Under the pieces are notes generated by a model that was given only the letters and a program-made list of their open reading frames with translations, searched no databases and was not told the DNA's origin. This document shows, one piece after another, positions 62,942 through 64,000 of a stretch of 64,000 nt of DNA. Within the stretch, counting starts at the first letter, position 1, and each line of letters starts with the position of its first letter. Position numbers and translations under genes: made by a program. The stretch is from Wenyingzhuangia aestuarii. GTDB taxonomy: Bacteria; Bacteroidota; Bacteroidia; Flavobacteriales; Flavobacteriaceae. The stretch lies in NCBI RefSeq assembly GCF_011927765.1, contig NZ_JAATJG010000004.1, positions 124,001 through 188,000 on the forward strand. Reading direction: 5' to 3'.

Positions 62942-63313
62942 TTAATCTTCGCTTTCATTATCTGCTAACTGAGAATTTCCTTTCCATTCGTAAACACTTG
63001 CTACTCTGTAGTCAGAACCAAAGTCTACTTGAGTTAATGCTTCTTTATTACCTTTCCAGAAAAACCATCTACCTGTTTTCTTTCCGTTCTCATAATGTCC
63101 CATAGAAACTTTCTGACCTTTATTGTCATACGATTTCCATGTTCCGTGTAATTTTTTATCTGCAGTAACATATCCTGTTTGTGCTACTTCTCCATTAGTA
63201 TGGAAAAGAGTTACTTCATATAAATTTCCTTGTTTCTGAACTTTTACATTGTCTTTTTGACCATAAGTTACAAGTCCTACAAATAGTGATAATATTAATA
63301 ATGTGGTTTTCAT
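62942..63313 (-). CDS. Secreted MORN-repeat-like protein (YwqK-like)
   Basis: 123 residues from the Met at 63313, with a signal peptide (TLLILSLFVGLVTYGQ). The remainder has MORN/YwqK-like beta-hairpin repeats: VTLFHTNGEVAQTGYVTADKKLHGTWKSYDNKGQK, then GHYENGKKTGRWFFWKGN in part. Flavobacterial relatives are often misnamed nicotinate-nucleotide adenylyltransferase; nothing here supports that. The longer frame from 63349 overlaps the promoter, so the inner Met was used. The function is unknown, probably in the periplasm. Confidence 0.82.
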   Translation of the reverse strand: MKTTLLILSLFVGLVTYGQKDNVKVQKQGNLYEVTLFHTNGEVAQTGYVTADKKLHGTWKSYDNKGQKVSMGHYENGKKTGRWFFWKGNKEALTQVDFGSDYRVASVYEWKGNSQLADNESED

Positions 63314-63338
63314 AATAGTTGTATTTATGTTGATACTA

Positions 63339-63368
63339 CAAATATACATCTATTTTACACTTAAACAA
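63339..63368 (-). promoter_or_regulatory. Promoter of the MORN-like gene
   Basis: Minus strand TTG (63366-63368), 19-bp spacer, TATATTTG (63339-63346), 25 bp before the ATG. Confidence 0.6.
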
Positions 63369-63395
63369 CATTAAATTAACATTAAATTAACATTA
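63368..63395 (+). repeat. Tandem 11-bp repeat
   Basis: ACATTAAATTA occurs twice in tandem (63368-63378, 63379-63389) with a partial third copy, just upstream of the -33 element of the MORN-like gene. Confidence 0.55.
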
Positions 63396-63443
63396 GAAAC
63401 CAAAACAACAATAACTAACTGATTTACAGCAATAAAACCAAGG

Positions 63444-63815
63444 TTAGAATGTTAATTCTAGGATTCCATAATGTGAATCTTGCTGAGTTACTTTTCCATT
63501 TTCTAAGAAAATAGCCTGTGGAGATTGGTGTACAACCTTAAATTTATCAGCAATAGCCGCAGAAATATCCCTATGCGCTATTAAATCTAAAAAGTACAAC
63601 GTATACCCTTCTCCTATTTGTTTTTCAAATTTATTTAAAACACTTGCACTAATACTACAACGTGTACTGTGTTTAAAAATAACCACTTTATTTTCTTTAG
63701 AAGCTGCTACTACCTCTTCTAACTGAGCTACTGTAGTTAATTCATTCCATTTTACTTTTGATGTTTTTTGCTCACCTTCAGACTTGCTTCCTAATATTTT
63801 ATCAAAAAATCCCAT
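63444..63815 (-). CDS. YtxJ family thioredoxin-like protein (bacillithiol-linked)
   Basis: 123 residues of the YtxJ (DUF2847) family. The active-site region FKHSTRCSISA has one Cys in place of a CxxC, which is normal for this monothiol family. VAASKENKVVIF and VVHQSPQAIFLENGKV with the cis-Pro after Ser complete the thioredoxin fold. In Bacillus and Bacteroidota the family is tied to bacillithiol redox. The start MGFFDKILG is typical. It is a single gene. Confidence 0.9.
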   Translation of the reverse strand: MGFFDKILGSKSEGEQKTSKVKWNELTTVAQLEEVVAASKENKVVIFKHSTRCSISASVLNKFEKQIGEGYTLYFLDLIAHRDISAAIADKFKVVHQSPQAIFLENGKVTQQDSHYGILELTF

Positions 63816-64000
63816 AATATTTCTTATTTACATTATAACTAAAGCAAATATATTGCTTCTTTTACTATTAATAACATCTCAGTCGTTCTATTATGACTAG
63901 CTTACATACAAGACAAAAAGTCCTATAAACCTAAGTAAACACAGACATTATGTCTAGAAATCAGACAATTATTCATTTTGCTAGCAAGGGAATAACAATT
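63816..64000. other. Non-coding right edge
   Basis: 185 bp upstream of the YtxJ gene to the window end, AT-rich, with no ORF, hairpin or promoter I can support. A neighbouring gene must begin beyond the edge. Confidence 0.4.

Noticed and set aside
1-64000. CRISPR arrays, prophage, insertion sequences, integrases or toxin-antitoxin loci
   Set aside because: None seen: no spaced repeat arrays, transposase or integrase motifs, or attachment-site duplications around the tRNA.

Overview
The window reads as chromosomal DNA of a marine-type member of Flavobacteriaceae (Bacteroidota). It is AT-rich and gene-dense. Many genes are preceded by the Bacteroidota -7 box TAnnTTTG, often with TTG about 18-23 nt upstream, and Shine-Dalgarno sites are rare. 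Lineage families are everywhere: DUF4271, DUF4296, DUF3109, YtxJ, proteins with C-terminal type IX secretion (T9SS)-like domains, a Bacteroidota-type short arginine decarboxylase, and S16 with a long Ala/Glu tail. No prophage, insertion sequence, CRISPR array or rRNA operon was seen.

Layout. 1-7 kb: a large envelope protein cut by the window edge, an rRNA m5C methyltransferase, an S9 peptidase and YbaB. 7-10 kb: a polyamine locus with a possible leader ORF, speA, a speB homologue that has lost most catalytic residues, and a small acidic protein. 10-12 kb: hisS-folE. 12-20 kb: two tandem giant secreted paralogues that share a C-terminal half, a terminator and an upstream palindrome. 20-27 kb: two complete ribonucleotide reductases, divergently arranged; one carries its ATP-cone on the alpha subunit, the other on the beta subunit. 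27-33 kb: haem, glycosyltransferase, dihydroorotase, trmN6, rimM and rpsP genes. 34-44 kb: an antiporter, rseP, a SCO-like protein, folate and HD enzymes, a LysM/binding-protein fusion and guaA. 44-46.6 kb: a FAD monooxygenase and a frameshifted DUF2867-like gene opposite a TetR repressor, with twin operators over the promoters. 46.7-50 kb: thrS-infC-rpmI-rplT. 50-58.7 kb: TerC, a lipoprotein beside a Crp/Fnr regulator, pta-ackA, an FKBP lipoprotein, an S4 protein, a phosphoribosyltransferase and aroK. 58.7-64 kb: tRNA-Lys, glyA, lipoproteins, a HAD phosphatase, a small Cys-rich protein, a MORN-like protein and YtxJ.

Most of the window is housekeeping. The most unusual signals are: the SpeB-like pseudoenzyme in the speA operon (three of six metal ligands lost, plus the positions of the proton-shuttle His and substrate-binding Glu); the two divergent RNR systems; the T9SS paralogues with a shared AACATATGTT site; the TetR switch whose operators contain the promoter elements of its neighbour; guaA with a promoter placed for a leaderless mRNA; infC with no possible ATG/GTG/TTG start at its conserved N-terminus; and a tRNA-Lys with a mismatch in its acceptor stem.

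Start codons were moved for several genes (nrdB, the large T9SS protein, the glycosyltransferase, SCO, guaA, infC, the phosphoribosyltransferase, the MORN protein) because the longest reading frame runs into promoter elements or lacks the conserved N-terminus. All functional names come from motif recognition by eye; no database search was possible.
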